Source: Alkalilimnicola sp. S0819
GTDB lineage: Bacteria; Pseudomonadota; Gammaproteobacteria; Nitrococcales; WHIW01
DNA length: 64,000 nt
Direction: 5' to 3'
Assembly (NCBI RefSeq): GCF_009295635.1
Contig: NZ_WHIW01000012.1
Coordinates: 19,000-82,999, forward strand
In this document: positions 62,503 through 64,000 of the stretch, in pieces
Position numbering within the stretch: position 1 is the first letter of the stretch
Layout of the letters: every line of letters starts with the position of its first letter
Program-made: the position numbers and the translations under genes
Notes under the pieces: generated by a model
The model's input: the letters and a program-made list of their open reading frames with translations, nothing else
What the model was told of the DNA's origin: nothing
The model's database searches: none

Positions 62503-63723
62503 ATGACCACAGCCATGGACAAGTCGCAGCCCCTGGATGACGCGCTGGCGCTGATCAAGCGGGGCGCGGATGAGGTTCTCGTCGAGAGTGAGCTGGCGGC
62601 GCGCCTGAAGGAAGGCCGGCCGCTGCGCATCAAGGCGGGTTTCGATCCCACCGCGCCGGATCTGCATCTGGGCCACACGGTGCTGATCAACAAGCTGCGT
62701 CAGTTCCAGGACCTGGGGCACCAGGTGCTGTTCCTGATCGGTGATTTCACCGGCATGATCGGCGACCCCACGGGCAAGAATGTCACCCGAAAGCCGCTTA
62801 CCCGCGACGAGGTACTGGAGAACGCTCGTACTTACGAAGCGCAGATCTACAAGATCCTGGAGCCCGAGAAGACCACAGTGGTGTTCAACTCCAGCTGGCT
62901 CAATGAGCTGTCCGCCGCCGACATGATCCAGCTCGCGGCCAAGCACACCGTGGCGCGCATGCTCGAGCGGGATGACTTCCACAAGCGCTACCGCGCTCAT
63001 CAGCCCATCGCCATTCACGAGTTCCTCTATCCCTTGATTCAGGGCTACGACTCCGTGGCACTGAAGGCGGACGTGGAGTTGGGCGGCACCGATCAGAAGT
63101 TCAACCTGCTGATGGGCCGGGAATTGCAGAAGGCGTACGGCCAAACGCCCCAGGTCACCTTGACCATGCCTATCCTGGAAGGGCTGGACGGCGTGCAGAA
63201 GATGTCCAAGTCGCTGAACAACTATGTGGGCATCCACGAACCGCCGAGCGAGATGTTCGGCAAGCTGATGTCGGTGTCCGATGATCTGATGTGGCGGTAT
63301 TTCGAACTGCTCAGCTTCCGGCCGCTTGCCGAAATCGCCGCGCTGCGCGACGACGTGGTGGCGGGGCGCAACCCCCGGGATGTGAAGTTCCTGTTGGGGG
63401 AAGAGCTGGTGGATCGCTTCCACGGTGCGGGCGAGGGGCGCGCGGCACGGGAGCAGTTCGTGGCACGGTTCAGTCAGGGCGCCATGCCCGAGGAGATGCC
63501 GGAGCTCAGTCTGGACAACGGCGGTGAGCCCTTGGGTCTGGCCGCGCTGCTCAAGCAGGCGGGCCTGGTGCCCAGTACTTCCGAGGCCTTGCGCATGGTT
63601 AAACAGGGCGCGGTGAAGATCGATGGCCAGCGTGTGGAAGACCGTGGGCTTGAGGTTTCTCCCGGCGAATCACGCGTTTACCAGGTGGGCAAGCGGCGCT
63701 ATGCCAAGGTGCGTGTGAAATAG
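62503..63723 (+). CDS. tyrS: Tyrosyl-tRNA synthetase
   Basis: TyrS charges tRNA-Tyr. The 406-residue class I synthetase has the HIGH-like motif DLHLGHT, the KMSKS motif [11 protein letters not shown] and a C-terminal S4 RNA-binding domain (residues about 340-406). It looks like the TyrZ-type subfamily by length and motif. ATG 62503 was chosen; GGAG is unusually close (2 nt) and ATG 62515 has it at 14 nt, so the start is not certain. The rRNA promoters follow 14 bp after its stop. Confidence 0.95.
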   Translation: MTTAMDKSQPLDDALALIKRGADEVLVESELAARLKEGRPLRIKAGFDPTAPDLHLGHTVLINKLRQFQDLGHQVLFLIGDFTGMIGDPTGKNVTRKPLTRDEVLENARTYEAQIYKILEPEKTTVVFNSSWLNELSAADMIQLAAKHTVARMLERDDFHKRYRAHQPIAIHEFLYPLIQGYDSVALKADVELGGTDQKFNLLMGRELQKAYGQTPQVTLTMPILEGLDGVQKMSKSLNNYVGIHEPPSEMFGKLMSVSDDLMWRYFELLSFRPLAEIAALRDDVVAGRNPRDVKFLLGEELVDRFHGAGEGRAAREQFVARFSQGAMPEEMPELSLDNGGEPLGLAALLKQAGLVPSTSEALRMVKQGAVKIDGQRVEDRGLEVSPGESRVYQVGKRRYAKVRVK

Positions 63724-63737
63724 TCGTCCCGTGGGGC

Positions 63738-63765
63738 TTGACCTTTAAGTTTGAACCCCTAGAAT
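63738..63765 (+). promoter_or_regulatory. rRNA operon promoter P1
   Basis: TTGACC and TAGAAT are spaced 16 nt and followed by the GC-rich ACGCC discriminator typical of stringently controlled promoters. It begins 14 bp after tyrS. Confidence 0.75.
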
Positions 63766-63827
63766 ACGCCTCCTCGTCGCAGCCAAGGGCTAGTCGGCGA
63801 GGCGGTTCAAGGCCACCGAACTGGGGC

Positions 63828-63855
63828 TTGAACCTTTTCCCAAGGCGCCTATAAT
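63828..63855 (+). promoter_or_regulatory. rRNA operon promoter P2
   Basis: TTGAAC and perfect TATAAT are spaced 16 nt, followed by GCGCG. The upstream GGGGCTTGA is identical to that of P1. The -10 lies 90 bp after that of P1. Confidence 0.75.
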
Positions 63856-63906
63856 GCGCGCCTTCCTTCGGTACCCAGCGGTGCTGAAGGGGCCTCGAAA
63901 GAGGGC

Positions 63907-63934
63907 TTGACAGGGCGGCGCTTCCGAGTAGAAT
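63907..63934 (+). promoter_or_regulatory. rRNA operon promoter P3
   Basis: Perfect TTGACA and TAGAAT are spaced 16 nt, followed by GCGC. GGGCTTGA precedes it as in P1 and P2. It is the strongest match of the three and nearest to the rRNA leader. Confidence 0.8.
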
Positions 63935-63940
63935 GCGCTT

Positions 63941-64000
63941 CCCGCTTGAGGCGAAAGGCCTTGAGCTTACCGGGCCAGCCCCGGGATCTTTAACAAGTTG
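63941..64000 (+). other. Start of rRNA leader with boxA-like element
   Basis: The window ends in GATCTTTAACAAGTTG, close to the boxA-type antitermination element and sequences preceding 16S rRNA in Pseudomonas and relatives. No 16S sequence is within the window; the operon is inferred to begin beyond the right edge. Confidence 0.7.

Overview
The window is GC-rich chromosomal DNA of a gammaproteobacterium. Gene content and order support this: a complete type II secretion operon (gspC to gspN), trxA-rho, folA/thyA/lgt, rubredoxin-thiE-hemL, prmA-DUF3426-fis-purH-purD, HAD-IB hydrolase/rppH/ptsP, bfd-bfr, hemJ/clc/argC/erpA and anmK-mepM-tyrS followed by an rRNA leader. A pyrophosphate-dependent phosphofructokinase beside a soluble pyrophosphatase, a phasin and a PagL-like lipid A deacylase would fit an Ectothiorhodospiraceae-like or related environmental lineage. 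That placement is inference; the class level is well supported.

Layout. 1-4.9 kb: end of acetate kinase, a membrane GGDEF/EAL protein, cysQ-nudE and divergent yrfG. 4.96-16.4 kb: the minus-strand type II secretion operon, with a REP palindrome between gspE and gspF. 16.7-20.9 kb: trxA, rho, a large lipoprotein and a porin. 21.1-34.5 kb: an accessory-enriched stretch in which housekeeping genes (folA, thyA, lgt, rlmI, argE, argA, thiE) alternate with two toxin-antitoxin pairs, a GxxExxY nuclease-like gene and many copies of a CAGAGG-type palindromic repeat. 34.6-43.3 kb: hemL, a DedA/LssY fusion, a Lon-N domain protein, mpl, cfa, PPi-PFK and ppa. 43.4-52 kb: prmA, DUF3426, fis, purHD, lemA, pagL, phasin, and a probably frameshifted zinc-ribbon ORF. 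52-64 kb: rppH, ptsP, bfd, bfr, hemJ, ClC, argC, erpA, anmK, mepM, tyrS, and three tandem promoters with an rRNA leader running off the right edge.

Functionally, the secretion operon supplies every core inner- and outer-membrane component of the type II system. The prepilin peptidase (gspO) is not here. folA and thyA are the coupled thymidylate/folate pair, argE-argA and argC are arginine steps, bfd-bfr is the iron store and release pair, and rppH-ptsP carry the nitrogen-PTS enzyme I.

Most interesting signals: (1) a GxxExxY gene with a nuclease-type D...ExK signature, bracketed by repeats, probably starting at CTG; (2) a YefM/YoeB module flanked by an ~85-bp duplication of the thyA 5' end; (3) CAGAGG repeats that abut or supply stop codons of neighbouring genes; (4) three tandem rRNA promoters with identical 16-nt spacers; (5) a small zinc-ribbon ORF split by a frame change. 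No CRISPR array, prophage, tRNA or complete insertion sequence was seen.
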